Shown: positions 15,826 to 24,995, counted from the first letter of the stretch. The stretch: 34,751 nt of DNA from Candidatus Aadella gelida (GCA_030765205.1 JAVCDB010000110.1:1-34751), one strand, 5' to 3'. Numbers and translations are program-made. Notes: generated by a model not told the origin, from the letters alone.

Positions 15826-16119
15826 TTACACTTTAGCTGACGGATCTTCTTCAACATCGATCTTCATCTTCATACCGGCCTTGAAAGAGACCACTTTCTT
15901 ATCGGGAATAGAGACTCCTTCTCCCGTACGGGGATTACGCCCCATTCTTCCCTTTCTTGTTTTGACTTTGAATATGCCGAAATTTCTGAGTTCGACTTTT
16001 TTCCCGTCTGACAAGCTATTGGTTATGATATCGAAGGTACGCTGAACGACCTCTTTAACATCGACTTGTTTCATCCCGGTGTCATCTGAAATCTTCATTA
16101 TAATATCTTTTTTAGTCAT
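15826..16119 (-). CDS. HU/IHF-family DNA-binding protein
   Basis: Small DNA-bending nucleoid protein. The 97 residues have the full HU fold: an N-terminal helical dimer part (MTKKDIIMKISDDTGMK), the LRNFGIFKV strand (about 45-53) and the DNA-binding arm with the GRNPRTGE signature (about 60-67) including the intercalating proline. It cannot be decided from sequence alone whether it is an HU or an IHF subunit; the IHF-like RMGRNPRTGE is shared by both. GGGAGG precedes the ATG. It has its own sigma-70-like promoter (16174-16202) and is followed after 22 bases by hisS, so it leads that transcript. Confidence 0.94.
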   Translation of the reverse strand: MTKKDIIMKISDDTGMKQVDVKEVVQRTFDIITNSLSDGKKVELRNFGIFKVKTRKGRMGRNPRTGEGVSIPDKKVVSFKAGMKMKIDVEEDPSAKV

Positions 16120-16173
16120 ATCTTCCTCCCTTTTTTATACGTTTCTAGTTTATATGTTTATCAATAAGTGCTT

Positions 16174-16202
16174 ATGCTATCATGGGTTATGTTTAATGTC
16201 AA
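16174..16202 (-). promoter_or_regulatory. Sigma-70-type promoter for HU-hisS
   Basis: On the minus strand: -35 TTGACA (16197-16202), a 17-base spacer, -10 TAGCAT (16174-16179). The -35 matches the consensus fully and the -10 matches four of six positions. It lies about 55 bases upstream of the HU start codon. Confidence 0.55.
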
Positions 16203-16224
16203 TAATAAGGGCTGCTTTTCTCAA

Positions 16225-16254
16225 TAAAAAAGGCTCCTCAAGCTATATGCCTTT
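16225..16254 (-). terminator. Possible weak terminator after dnaE
   Basis: On the minus strand AAAGGC (16249-16254) can pair with GCCTTT (16229-16234) around a 14-base loop, followed by a run of T. The stem is only 6 bp. It lies between the dnaE stop codon and the HU promoter, where a terminator is expected. Confidence 0.4.
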
Positions 16255-16265
16255 GTCCTTACCCT

Positions 16266-19200
16266 TTATCTGGTAAGGAATTTAATATTCCCTGTCCCTA
16301 CCAAAGGTTCTACAGCATCTATAAGATCATCTGTAGGGCGTACGAAAAGATCCTTGTCGGCAGAAAGACGTATCTTACGTCCTTCTGGAGAGATAAATTC
16401 GATAAAGAGCGGAGTATCCCCTTTGAACCTGGCAATTATCCTTTTAATACTGACCATCATAGTTTCTTCTAAACCCGTTGTAGACAGTTTTACAAGCACA
16501 GCTTTAGTGAACTTCTCTTTGACTTTCTCAAGAGGTATTATGTCTTCCGCTACAAGCTTAGGTTCTTCTTCTCTTAAATTCAAACGTCCGTGTATATACA
16601 CAAGATTATCTGCTTTAACAAGTTCCATAGTCTTTCTGTAAGTTTTAGGAAAGACCAAGACTTCCATAAAGTTGTCTAAATCTCCAAAATTTACGATAGC
16701 CATCTTTTCGGCTTTCTTTCTGGTAACTGTTATCTTTGCTTTGTTTATTATTCCCCCAATAAGGACCTCTTGTCCATCGGTCATGGAAGCAAGCTCGGAT
16801 ATCTTTGCAGTCGAGTAAGCATTGAGAAGTCTTTCAAACCTAGCTAAAGGATGTTTGGTTATATAAAACCCCAACATCTCTTTTTCGTTCGCGAGAAGCT
16901 CATTTTCCGGCCATTCAGGAATATCCGGCAGGCTATGAAAATTTTCTTTAAAACTTTCATCGGCATTCGCGTCGTCAAAGAAAGACATTTGTCCGAGATT
17001 CCTGTCTTTGTTAGCCTTAGCGGCCATCCCAAGCACTTTATCCAGAACAGCCATACCTTGAGACCTGTACGCACCGGTAGAATCGAAAGCTCCGCATTTT
17101 ATGAAGCTTTCCACTACTTTTCTGTTAACAGCTTTCTGGTCGACCTTAAGAACAAAATCATATAAAGATTCAAACTTACCGTTATTTTGTCTTGCGCTTA
17201 TTATCGAACCGGCTGCCCCTTCTCCTACATTCTTCACAGCGGATATACCGAACCGTATGCCCTCTCCAACAACGGTAAAATCCTTAAAACTTTCATTTAC
17301 ATCCGGAGGAAGTATGTCTATCCCCATCTGCACGGCATCGTTTATATAGTCAGATAATTTGTCGGAATTATTTTTTTCTCCCGTCAAAAGTGCTGTCATG
17401 AATTCTACTGGATAATTGGCTTTTAGATACGCTGTCCTATAACTTATCATTGAATAAGCCGCCGAATGAGATTTATTAAAACCGTATCCGGCAAAATACG
17501 CGATAAAATCCCATATTTTTCCCGCAGTGATCGCATCAACTTTATTCTTTTTGGCGCCATCAAGAAATTTGCCCTTAAGAGCCTGAAGAGCTTCCTGTAT
17601 CTTTTTCCCCATTATTTTACGCACATTATCGGCTTCGGCCATACTGAATCCCGCCAGAGTCGAAACTATTTTCATTACTTGTTCCTGGAACACTATGATG
17701 CCGTAAGTATCTTTCAATATGGGTTCTAAGGCCGGATGATCATATTTCACTTCTATATGTCCCTGTTTTCTCTTTATGAACTCGTCGAGCATCCCGCTTC
17801 CCATGGGACCCGGCCTGTAAAGAGCAAGGATAGATATAAGGTCTTCGAATCTTTCCGGTTTTATCTTCCTCAAAAGATCTCTCATCCCGCTGGACTCAAG
17901 CTGAAATATACCGGCTGTCTCGGCACGGGTCAAAAGCTCATAAGTAGCCTTATTTTCAAGGGAGATGTTATCGATATCTATATTCTCTCCTCTTGTGCGC
18001 TGAACTATTTTTATAGTGCGGTCAATAACGGTCAAGGTCTTAAGACCCAGAAAATCCATCTTAAGCATCCCGATCTTTTCCAAGGACTTCATCGCGTATC
18101 CGGTGACTATTTGGTCGTCAGAAGACTTAAATAAAGGAGTCCGTTTCTGAAGCGGCTTATCTGATATTACGACGCCCGCAGCATGTGTAGACGCATGCCG
18201 GTTAAGCCCTTCCAAGCGCCTTGAAGTATTTATCAGTTGCCGGATAACAGGATCTTCTTCGTATTTCGCTTTTAGTTCCGGTTCTATCTCAAGTGCCTGC
18301 TTCAAGGTTATCCCGGGATCGTTCGGTATCAGCTTTGCAATCCTATCCACATCGGCATAAGGTATGCCCATTACTCTGCCCACATCCCTTACAACGCCTT
18401 TTGCCATCATGGTACCGAATGTGATTATTTGAGCTACGTTCTCTTTGGAATATTTTTCCACGACATAGTCTATTACGTCGCCTCTTCTTTCATAACAAAA
18501 ATCTATATCTATATCAGGCATACTTACCCTGTCGGGGTTAAGAAACCTTTCGAATATCAGCCCGTACTTGAGAGGATCTATGTCCGTGATCCCCAGAGCG
18601 TAACTTACAATACTACCGGCGGCAGAACCTCTCCCGGGCCCTACCGGTATACCTTGCTCTTTCGCATGATTTATAAAATCCCATACGATGAGAAAATAAC
18701 TTGTATACCTGCTCGCTTTTATTATCTTTTTCTCGTGTTCAACTCTTTCCGTTATCTCAGGAGTTAGGCCTTTATATCTTTTCTCTATGCCTTCTTTTAC
18801 CAGCTTATCAAAAAAGGCCTCGTTTTCCCATCCTTCCGGAGCCTTAAAATGAGGGAGATGCAATTCGCTAAAATCAAGTTCTAAATTACATTTATCAGCT
18901 ATCTTTATGGTATTTTTAATAGCCTCCGGGACAGGAGAGAAGGCTTCCTTCATTTCGTCAGGAGATTTAAAATACATCTGATCGGTCTGGAACTTCATGC
19001 GATTATCGTTATCTAATGTCGTTTGCGTCTGAACGCAAAGAAGAGCGTCATGCGCTTTGGCATCTTCCTTCTCAAGATAATGCACATCACTTGTAGCCAC
19101 TAACTGCAAGCCCATTTCTTTTGCGAGTTTTATGGCGTCATCATTGAGTTTATACTGCTCTTTTATACGATTATCCTGTATTTCCAGATAAAAATCATCT

Positions 19201-19718
19201 TTACCAAAAATGTCGACATATTCCTGCGCGGATTTTTTGGCTTCATGCCACTGATCGGACATAAGAAAATGGTTTACTTCCCCTTTCATGCAAGCTGACA
19301 TCGCGATAAGTCCCTTACTGCATCTTGCAAGAACCTCTTTATCAACTCTCGGTTTATAGTAGAACCCTTCTAGGTATCCAAGCGAAACTATTTCCATGAG
19401 ATTTCGATACCCGGTAAGATTTTTGGCTAGAAGAACAAGATGATATGCGGCTCCCTTTATACCATGACTGGTTTTATCGAACCGGCTTTCCGGAGCAACA
19501 TATATTTCACAACCTATAATGGGTTTTATACCTTTGGCCTTGGCTTTTTCGTAAAATTCTATGGCACCGAACATGTTCCCATGATCAGTAATAGCACAAG
19601 CCGGCATGTCATATTTTATGGCAAGATCAAGAAGCTCTCCGAGACGGCAAGCACCGTCTAGAAGACTGAATTGAGTATGTACATGTAAATGTACAAAACC
19701 TGAATTAGAATTTGTCAT
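16266..19718 (-). CDS. dnaE: DNA polymerase III alpha subunit
   Basis: Catalytic subunit of the replicative polymerase. The 1150 residues are a DnaE1-type chain: an N-terminal PHP domain (VHLHVHTQFSLLDG at 9-22, ITDHGNMFG at 43-51), the polymerase palm with GPGRGSAAGS (360-369) and the catalytic aspartates in PDIDIDF (401-407), helix-hairpin-helix parts, and a C-terminal OB fold (about 985-1035). There is no built-in DEDD exonuclease, so it is not PolC. No Shine-Dalgarno sequence is visible; the start ATG lies inside a 9-base minisatellite (19711-19761) that also supplies codons 1-3. A convincing promoter was not found in the 205-base gap to the IMP dehydrogenase gene, which is largely occupied by repeats. 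Confidence 0.97.
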   Translation of the reverse strand: MTNSNSGFVHLHVHTQFSLLDGACRLGELLDLAIKYDMPACAITDHGNMFGAIEFYEKAKAKGIKPIIGCEIYVAPESRFDKTSHGIKGAAYHLVLLAKNLTGYRNLMEIVSLGYLEGFYYKPRVDKEVLARCSKGLIAMSACMKGEVNHFLMSDQWHEAKKSAQEYVDIFGKDDFYLEIQDNRIKEQYKLNDDAIKLAKEMGLQLVATSDVHYLEKEDAKAHDALLCVQTQTTLDNDNRMKFQTDQMYFKSPDEMKEAFSPVPEAIKNTIKIADKCNLELDFSELHLPHFKAPEGWENEAFFDKLVKEGIEKRYKGLTPEITERVEHEKKIIKASRYTSYFLIVWDFINHAKEQGIPVGPGRGSAAGSIVSYALGITDIDPLKYGLIFERFLNPDRVSMPDIDIDFCYERRGDVIDYVVEKYSKENVAQIITFGTMMAKGVVRDVGRVMGIPYADVDRIAKLIPNDPGITLKQALEIEPELKAKYEEDPVIRQLINTSRRLEGLNRHASTHAAGVVISDKPLQKRTPLFKSSDDQIVTGYAMKSLEKIGMLKMDFLGLKTLTVIDRTIKIVQRTRGENIDIDNISLENKATYELLTRAETAGIFQLESSGMRDLLRKIKPERFEDLISILALYRPGPMGSGMLDEFIKRKQGHIEVKYDHPALEPILKDTYGIIVFQEQVMKIVSTLAGFSMAEADNVRKIMGKKIQEALQALKGKFLDGAKKNKVDAITAGKIWDFIAYFAGYGFNKSHSAAYSMISYRTAYLKANYPVEFMTALLTGEKNNSDKLSDYINDAVQMGIDILPPDVNESFKDFTVVGEGIRFGISAVKNVGEGAAGSIISARQNNGKFESLYDFVLKVDQKAVNRKVVESFIKCGAFDSTGAYRSQGMAVLDKVLGMAAKANKDRNLGQMSFFDDANADESFKENFHSLPDIPEWPENELLANEKEMLGFYITKHPLARFERLLNAYSTAKISELASMTDGQEVLIGGIINKAKITVTRKKAEKMAIVNFGDLDNFMEVLVFPKTYRKTMELVKADNLVYIHGRLNLREEEPKLVAEDIIPLEKVKEKFTKAVLVKLSTTGLEETMMVSIKRIIARFKGDTPLFIEFISPEGRKIRLSADKDLFVRPTDDLIDAVEPLVGTGNIKFLTR

Positions 19719-19761
19719 ATTTGAATTTATTGCATTTGTGAAGTTTGTTGGGTTTGTTGAG
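19711..19761. repeat. Nine-base repeat array over the dnaE start codon
   Basis: Four contiguous 9-base units at 19726-19761 (TTTATTGCA, TTTGTGAAG, TTTGTTGGG, TTTGTTGAG) are followed at 19711-19725 by a fifth unit TTTGTCATA and a partial TTTGAA. The dnaE initiation codon (CAT at 19716-19718 on the plus strand) is part of the fifth unit. Confidence 0.75.
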
Positions 19762-19777
19762 ATTATAAAATTTTATA

Positions 19778-19883
19778 TTGTCATCCCGAGTGAGCGCCAG
19801 CGAATTGAGGGATCTTTCTTCTTCTCATTAAGATCCCTCCACTCACTACCTGCCGGCAGGCAGGCGTTCGGTCGGGATGACAA
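19778..19883. repeat. TTGTCATCCCGA-ended palindromic element
   Basis: The terminal inverted repeats TTGTCATCCCGA (19778-19789) and TCGGGATGACAA (19872-19883) are perfect over 12 bp. Inside, GAGGGATCT is mirrored by AGATCCCTC, giving a nested hairpin. There is no coding capacity. The same ends and inner block recur at 27793-27909. Similar sequences are known as dispersed non-coding elements in many bacteria, and a MITE-like nature is inferred. Confidence 0.8.
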
Positions 19884-19902
19884 ATCTGCCTCTCTAGCTC
19901 TT

Positions 19903-19926
19903 CAACCTAAAACCTAGAACCTGTTA
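19903..19926. repeat. Heptad array at the end of the IMP dehydrogenase gene
   Basis: AACCTAA, AACCTAG and AACCTGT units abut the TAA stop codon (19924-19926). The word family is the same as at 1881-1980 and 33427-33501. Confidence 0.65.
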
Positions 19927-21087
19927 CTTCCTCTTCATCCCTACACGTTGAGCGCTCTGATATACTTTACCTTCCGTCTGAATCGAAGGAGCGATTATCA
20001 TTCCTACGCGCTGCATCTCGCGTATATTACTTGCTCCGAGATTCCCCATACTGGTCGCCAACGCTCCCATCAAGTTCTGGGTTCCGTCATCCAATCTTGC
20101 CGGCCCGTATAAGATCTCTTCCAATGTACCAGTAGTGCCTACATGTATACGTGTACCTCTGGGGAGAGAAGGATGCGGCATAGCCATTCCCCAATGATCT
20201 CCTTTACCCGGAGCTTCAGTTGCTCTGGCAAAGGCGTTCCCCAGCATAACCGCATCAGCTCCCGCAGCAAACGCTTTACATACGTCTCCTCCGGTAGCCA
20301 TTCCGCCGTCAGTGATTATAGGTACATATCTGCCTGTTTCTTTATAATGAAAATCTCTGGCCGCGGCACAATCACAAGTCGCCGTGATCTGCGGCACACC
20401 TATACCGAGAACGCCCCGCGAAGTACATGCCGTCCCGGGACCTATACCTACAAAGATACCCTGACATCCTGTTCCCATTAAAGCTAAAGCTACATCATAA
20501 TCGACACAATTCCCTAAAAGAACCGGGATCTTCATCTCCTTACAAAAATCATGAAGCTCAAGAGGTTCATATTCACTGGATTTATGCTGGGTACTGATGA
20601 CAGTAGATTGAATAATAAAAATATCACACCCCGCGTCACGCGCGATCGGACCGAATTCACCCGCTACTTGAGGATTACAGCTGACTATCGCCGGAACTCC
20701 GGCGGACTTTAATTCTTTGATCCTTTTGGTTATAAGCTCTTTCTTTATAGGAGCTGAATATACATCCTGTATGATCTTAGTGGATTCTTTAGCGTCACAT
20801 GTTACGATCTTTTCTATGGCTTTGGAGGGATCCTCATATCTCGTGGCTACTCCTTCAAGATGCAGAACAGCTATTCCCCCGAGCTTACCCATAGCTATAG
20901 CAAAATTAACGTCTACTACCCCGTCCATGGATGAGGCCATTATGGGAACCTGAAACTCAATACCGCCTATCTCACAACTTACATCCACATCGTTAGGATT
21001 TATAGTTAGATTACTCGGAACCAATGCAACTTCGTCAAACCCATAACTCCGCCTGGCTTTACGTCCTTTTCCAACCCACATTCCCAT
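19924..21087 (-). CDS. guaB3: IMP dehydrogenase, GuaB3 type
   Basis: NAD-dependent oxidation of IMP to XMP, the committed step to GTP; assignment is to the GuaB3 branch of the IMPDH/GMP reductase family. The 387 residues form a TIM barrel with no CBS regulatory domains. The catalytic loop GIGPGTACTSRGVLGIG (214-230) carries Cys221 and is typical of GuaB3 rather than canonical GuaB. IITDGGMATGGD and HVGTTGTLEEILYGPA are further landmarks. AGGAGG lies six bases before the ATG, and a strong promoter (21162-21190) is upstream. GuaB3 members usually coexist with a full-length GuaB, which is not in the window. A GMP reductase role cannot be excluded from sequence alone. Confidence 0.88.
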   Translation of the reverse strand: MGMWVGKGRKARRSYGFDEVALVPSNLTINPNDVDVSCEIGGIEFQVPIMASSMDGVVDVNFAIAMGKLGGIAVLHLEGVATRYEDPSKAIEKIVTCDAKESTKIIQDVYSAPIKKELITKRIKELKSAGVPAIVSCNPQVAGEFGPIARDAGCDIFIIQSTVISTQHKSSEYEPLELHDFCKEMKIPVLLGNCVDYDVALALMGTGCQGIFVGIGPGTACTSRGVLGIGVPQITATCDCAAARDFHYKETGRYVPIITDGGMATGGDVCKAFAAGADAVMLGNAFARATEAPGKGDHWGMAMPHPSLPRGTRIHVGTTGTLEEILYGPARLDDGTQNLMGALATSMGNLGASNIREMQRVGMIIAPSIQTEGKVYQSAQRVGMKRK

Positions 21088-21161
21088 AATTTCCTCCTGT
21101 AAAAATTCTTATCCCCGAGAAGACGGGAATATATAAAATATATATGTATAAAGATTTGTAT

Positions 21162-21190
21162 ATAATACATAAGCGGGTCTCCTTTGTCAA
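21162..21190 (-). promoter_or_regulatory. Sigma-70-type promoter of the IMP dehydrogenase gene
   Basis: On the minus strand: -35 TTGACA (21185-21190), a 17-base spacer, -10 TATTAT (21162-21167). This is close to ideal and the clearest promoter in the window. The expected start of transcription is near 21154, about 67 bases before the ATG. Confidence 0.75.
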
Positions 21191-21333
21191 GAGACTATTA
21201 GCGAACGCTTATACTGGGCATAAGTCCTTTTATTATAGTAACTTATATTAAAAAATTTTAAGGTGTGAAAAGGTGTTTTTTGTTAGGAAAGTTGGAAAAG
21301 TTTTCTTATCGTAAGTTATTTATTCGTAAAGCT

Positions 21334-23025
21334 TTAAGAAGCCTGGCTCTCGGCTCTTTCATGCTGCTTCCTGTATCCCCGCCATTTCATTTCTCCGGCG
21401 ACGCCTTGGGCTATATTGGTGAGATGATCCCCGATCTTTTCAAGATTATCAATAAAATCCATAAAGACCACTCCGGACTGTATATCGCAAGACTTTTCAC
21501 TTAAACGGTTTACATGAGATTTTTTAAGTTCAATTTGAAATCTATCGATCTTTGCTTCTCTTTTGAGAACGCTGCTTGCAATATCAGTATCATTTTTCTT
21601 TAGAGCTTCACTCGCGGCGATCATCATGCTATTCAGTTCATTCCACATTAAAGTTAATTCTTTAACTGCTTCAGCACTAAAAAGAAGTTTCTGTTCAATT
21701 TTTCTTTCGGCAAGTTCTACAATATTTTCGGCATGATCCCCTATTCTTTCAACATCATTAACAGTATGTATAAGAACGGGTAATTCTTCAGATTCTTCTT
21801 CAGCAAGAGTTCTCTGCGAAAGTTCTACTAGGTACTGCGTAATTTCAGATTGCAGGTTATCTATTATTTCTTCGAGGGCTCCTACTTCTTTAGCACTTTT
21901 AAGATCGTTCTCAATAAAAGTTTTAACAGCGTAGGCTGTAGATTTGGCTGCAATATCCAACATTCTCACGGCCTCTCTTCTAGCCTGCTCCATAGCTATT
22001 GGAGGAGTGTCCAGTAGATGCTTCTCTAAATATTGAGGTCCCATTTCAATAGAATCTTTTCTTTTAGGTACAAGAAAAACACTTGCCTTCTCAAGCAGTC
22101 CTACAAAGGGAAGAAAAACAGCAGTGTTTATCACATTGAACATGCTATGAGAAACAGCTATATAAAACATAACTGTTGTTGCGGAAAGTTTTACAGGAAC
22201 GATAAAAGCTACCGCTCTTTCAAATAGTCCTATATAGACAAAAAACAGCATGTAGGCGGCGCCTATTGTATTGAACAATGTGTGCGACATCGCGGCCCGC
22301 CGGGCCGATATTGTCCCTCCCACAGCAGCTAATTGAGCGGTAATCGTCGTACCTATATTGTCCCCTATCATTATCGGTATTGCAGCTGGGAAACTTATTA
22401 TTCCATTAAATGCCATTATTTGGACTATAGCTATTGTAGCGCTGGAACTTTGCAGTACTACAGTAAATATCATGCCTACCAAAACACCCATTAGCGGGTT
22501 GTCGCTAAAGGAAAGAAACATCTCTTTTACATACGCACTCTCTTTAAGCGGCACGAAGGCATCTTTCATAAAATCAAGTCCAAGGAAAAGCATCCCAAAG
22601 CCCATGAGCACTTGTCCCCAAAACTTTGTTTTCTTGCGCCTGGCGAAACTGTTTATTGCAAACCCTATACCAATGGCGGGAAGAGCGTATTGAGTAACTT
22701 TAAAAACCGACATGGAAGATACTAGCCATGCAGTGAAAGTCGTACCAATATTGGCACCCATTATAACGCTTATAGCCTGCTTAAGACCCAAAAGACCCGC
22801 GTTTACAAAACCTACTACCATAACAGTAGTAGCGCTTGAAGACTGGACAAAACAGGTTATCCCCGCTCCAACTAAGATTCCTATGATTGGCAGTTTAGTT
22901 ACCGCGGAAAGAATAGATTTAAGACGTTCACCGGCTATTTGCTTAAGACCTTCCGACATTAGTTTCATGCCGAAAAAGAATATCCCCAGTCCACCGATGA
23001 GCATGTATAGCATCTGTAAATTCAT
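21334..23025 (-). CDS. Na+/phosphate symporter with C-terminal PhoU-like domain
   Basis: Inner-membrane phosphate transporter of the NptA/YjbB (SLC34-like) family. The 563 residues have about eight to nine membrane helices in the first 330. The two inverted transport repeats each carry a QSSSAT motif (61-66 and 192-197) followed by a GANIGTT or GDNIGTT motif (90-96 and 221-227). A cytoplasmic helical PhoU-like domain (about 345-550) ends the chain. In some homologues such proteins export phosphate when internal levels are high, so direction is open. No ribosome binding site is visible. It is flanked by nadX upstream and by the IMP dehydrogenase promoter region downstream, and appears to be a single-gene unit. 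Confidence 0.92.
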   Translation of the reverse strand: MNLQMLYMLIGGLGIFFFGMKLMSEGLKQIAGERLKSILSAVTKLPIIGILVGAGITCFVQSSSATTVMVVGFVNAGLLGLKQAISVIMGANIGTTFTAWLVSSMSVFKVTQYALPAIGIGFAINSFARRKKTKFWGQVLMGFGMLFLGLDFMKDAFVPLKESAYVKEMFLSFSDNPLMGVLVGMIFTVVLQSSSATIAIVQIMAFNGIISFPAAIPIMIGDNIGTTITAQLAAVGGTISARRAAMSHTLFNTIGAAYMLFFVYIGLFERAVAFIVPVKLSATTVMFYIAVSHSMFNVINTAVFLPFVGLLEKASVFLVPKRKDSIEMGPQYLEKHLLDTPPIAMEQARREAVRMLDIAAKSTAYAVKTFIENDLKSAKEVGALEEIIDNLQSEITQYLVELSQRTLAEEESEELPVLIHTVNDVERIGDHAENIVELAERKIEQKLLFSAEAVKELTLMWNELNSMMIAASEALKKNDTDIASSVLKREAKIDRFQIELKKSHVNRLSEKSCDIQSGVVFMDFIDNLEKIGDHLTNIAQGVAGEMKWRGYRKQHERAESQAS

Positions 23026-23089
23026 TGAGTTTTTTATAGTAAATTTTTAGTGTGAGAAGTTCAAAATTAGTTCGATCAAATTCAGGCTT

Positions 23090-23118
23090 AAGTTAACATG
23101 AAGTTTTATATATGTCAA
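23090..23118 (-). promoter_or_regulatory. Candidate promoter of the Na+/phosphate symporter gene
   Basis: On the minus strand: -35 TTGACA (23113-23118), a 17-base spacer, TAACTT (23090-23095). The -35 is perfect but the -10 matches only three of six positions. It lies in the gap between nadX and the symporter gene, where a promoter is expected. Confidence 0.35.
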
Positions 23119-23137
23119 TAGAAATAGAGCCTATTTT

Positions 23138-23944
23138 CTACGTCCCTATGCGTACATTTCGAAAATATCCGTCAATCGTCGCCATAGCAGCCAGTGAAGC
23201 AAGATAACTAGTCTTGGGATTATCCGGAGACGGTACGTTCTCGGTCCGCATAAGAAAATTTCCGGCATTACTCTCAACTGTTATCTCATGCGTATTCTTA
23301 CTATAAGCGGGTGAGACGACTATTTTAACCAAAGTCGCATCGGGTCCCAGCCCTGCAAGAGAAATAAGAGCGGAAACATTTATATTTTTGGGGAATCCCT
23401 TCATAGCTTCGGACGCGCTTCCCTTAAAAATTACGGTCTCTTCCTTTATCTCATCAAGTGCTATACCTTTTTCCAAAATAAAGGGCGCACCGGTTAAAGC
23501 TTTTGGAGGTTTCCTTGTAGTGAGTCTTACCGAAGTTATACCAGATATTTTAGCAGCCTTCAGAGCATCTATTCCAGCAACCGCTCCGGAAGGAAGCATT
23601 ATCTTTATCCCTTTTTGTTCGGCCTCATCAAGCAAACTTTCCTGCCCAAGCAATCCACCTATACTCATAAATATCGCGTCTTTCTCGGCATCTATGACCC
23701 CTTTTAAAACATCACCGGCAGCGGAAGCTGAAGCGGCTTCTACTATGAGATCCGAATTTTTTATCGCATCTTTCATATCTTTCGCTATTTTAGAACCTGT
23801 AATAATACTGGAAAGTTTTTGCGCGCATGAGGCGTCTTGATCATACAAAAGAACGGGCCCAACCTTTCCCTTAAATTTCTTTTCAATATACCCGCCTATT
23901 GCCGTACCTATGGTCCCGCATCCGATAATAGAAATCTTTTTCAT
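23138..23944 (-). CDS. nadX: L-aspartate dehydrogenase
   Basis: Oxidises L-aspartate to iminoaspartate with NAD(P), supplying the substrate of NadA. It replaces the FAD enzyme NadB. The 268 residues begin with a Rossmann fold (GCGTIGTAIGGY, 8-19), then the conserved SGAVAGIDAL (about 118-127), TRKPP (142-146), and a C-terminal domain with NINVSALISLAGLG and HEITVESNAGNF. Length and order match the family. Its ATG overlaps the nadA TGA by one base (TGATG), so translation is coupled and the two products act in consecutive steps. NadC, the next enzyme, is not in the window. Confidence 0.93.
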   Translation of the reverse strand: MKKISIIGCGTIGTAIGGYIEKKFKGKVGPVLLYDQDASCAQKLSSIITGSKIAKDMKDAIKNSDLIVEAASASAAGDVLKGVIDAEKDAIFMSIGGLLGQESLLDEAEQKGIKIMLPSGAVAGIDALKAAKISGITSVRLTTRKPPKALTGAPFILEKGIALDEIKEETVIFKGSASEAMKGFPKNINVSALISLAGLGPDATLVKIVVSPAYSKNTHEITVESNAGNFLMRTENVPSPDNPKTSYLASLAAMATIDGYFRNVRIGT

Positions 23945-24885
23945 CAGCTTGTCACCTCTAACATTCTTTCAAGTGTTTTACGGGCTTTCTCCGCGATATT
24001 CTCAGGAACATCTATTTTATATACCATTTTCTCTAAAGATCTGGCGAGCCATCCAAGCGTTGTCAATTTCATATTAGCGCAGATAAACTGATCAGTCGGA
24101 ACGTGAAATATTTTTTCCGGGCTATCACGCTTGAGCCTGTAGATTATACCTATCTCTGTTCCTATTATAAAATCTTTTTTAGAAGATCCCGCTACATGTT
24201 TTATCATGGCAGCTGTGCTTCCGGTAAAATCTGAAAGTTCCAAGACTTCTTTACGGCATTCGGGGTGAGCAATAAACTCCGCATCCGGATATAGCTCTTT
24301 TGTTTTAGCGACCTCATCTTTTGTAAGCCTCATATGTACAACGCAGTAACCATCCCACAATATTATCTCTTTTTCCGGAACATGCTCGGCAACATATCGG
24401 CCGAGATTCTTATCCGGAACGAATATGATCTGTTTTTCTTTTAGTGACTTTATTATCTGCACAGCATTTGAAGATGTGCAGCATATATCACTCTCCGCCT
24501 TAACGCTTGCCGTAGAATTAACGTAACAGACTACCGCGGCTTCAGGATACTCCTTTTTCTTTTCCTTTAGCTTTTCTACTGTAGCCATATCAGCTAAAGG
24601 ACAACCCGCTTCTTCCACCGGAAGGAGTACCGTTTTCTCGGGACTAAGCATATAAGCGCTTTCTGCCATGAATTTTACTCCGCAAAATACTATAAGATCC
24701 TCTTTAGCTCTGGTAACCTCTCTTGCCAAAGCGTATGAATCTCCCGTTATATCAGCAATCTCCTGTATCTCATCTCTCTGATAGTTGTGCGCGACTATCA
24801 GCGCTCCCTTTTCCTTCTTGAGAACCGCTATCTTGTGCATAAGATGTTCTTTGTACTTGGCATCAAATTCAGGTTTTCTATACAT
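23944..24885 (-). CDS. nadA: Quinolinate synthase A
   Basis: Condenses iminoaspartate with dihydroxyacetone phosphate to quinolinate in NAD synthesis. The 313 residues form the three-fold pseudo-symmetric NadA fold. The three cysteines expected to bind the [4Fe-4S] cluster are C95 (AGCPLADM), C181 (GYCVVHM) and C269 (ICANMKLTTL), spaced 86 and 88 residues as in known structures. The early HNYQRDEIQ (33-41) is also conserved. AAGGGG lies upstream of the ATG. The stop overlaps the nadX start. A degenerate repeat fills the 108-base gap to panC. Confidence 0.97.
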   Translation of the reverse strand: MYRKPEFDAKYKEHLMHKIAVLKKEKGALIVAHNYQRDEIQEIADITGDSYALAREVTRAKEDLIVFCGVKFMAESAYMLSPEKTVLLPVEEAGCPLADMATVEKLKEKKKEYPEAAVVCYVNSTASVKAESDICCTSSNAVQIIKSLKEKQIIFVPDKNLGRYVAEHVPEKEIILWDGYCVVHMRLTKDEVAKTKELYPDAEFIAHPECRKEVLELSDFTGSTAAMIKHVAGSSKKDFIIGTEIGIIYRLKRDSPEKIFHVPTDQFICANMKLTTLGWLARSLEKMVYKIDVPENIAEKARKTLERMLEVTS

Positions 24886-24929
24886 AGTACCCCTTTTTTG
24901 TGTTAACTCTCCTGTTACCTTGTAGAATC

Positions 24930-24995
24930 AAAAATAAGGACACGGGGATATCTTTTAGCAGGATTTTATACTCCTACAGAAAAGGTGTCCCCGCT
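24930..24995. repeat. Degenerate GGTGTCCCC-type inverted element at the panC end
   Basis: AAAATAAGGACACGGGG (from about 24930) and AAAAGGTGTCCCCGC (24981-24995) look like the decayed ends of a small REP/MITE-like element. The right end overlaps the panC stop codon (24994-24996), so it may have inserted at the very end of that gene. The arms pair poorly, hence the low score. Confidence 0.4.

Noticed and set aside
15804-15857. Upstream start for hisS
   Set aside because: It lies inside the HU gene and adds 18 residues not expected for HisRS; the ATG at 15803 is just after the HU stop.
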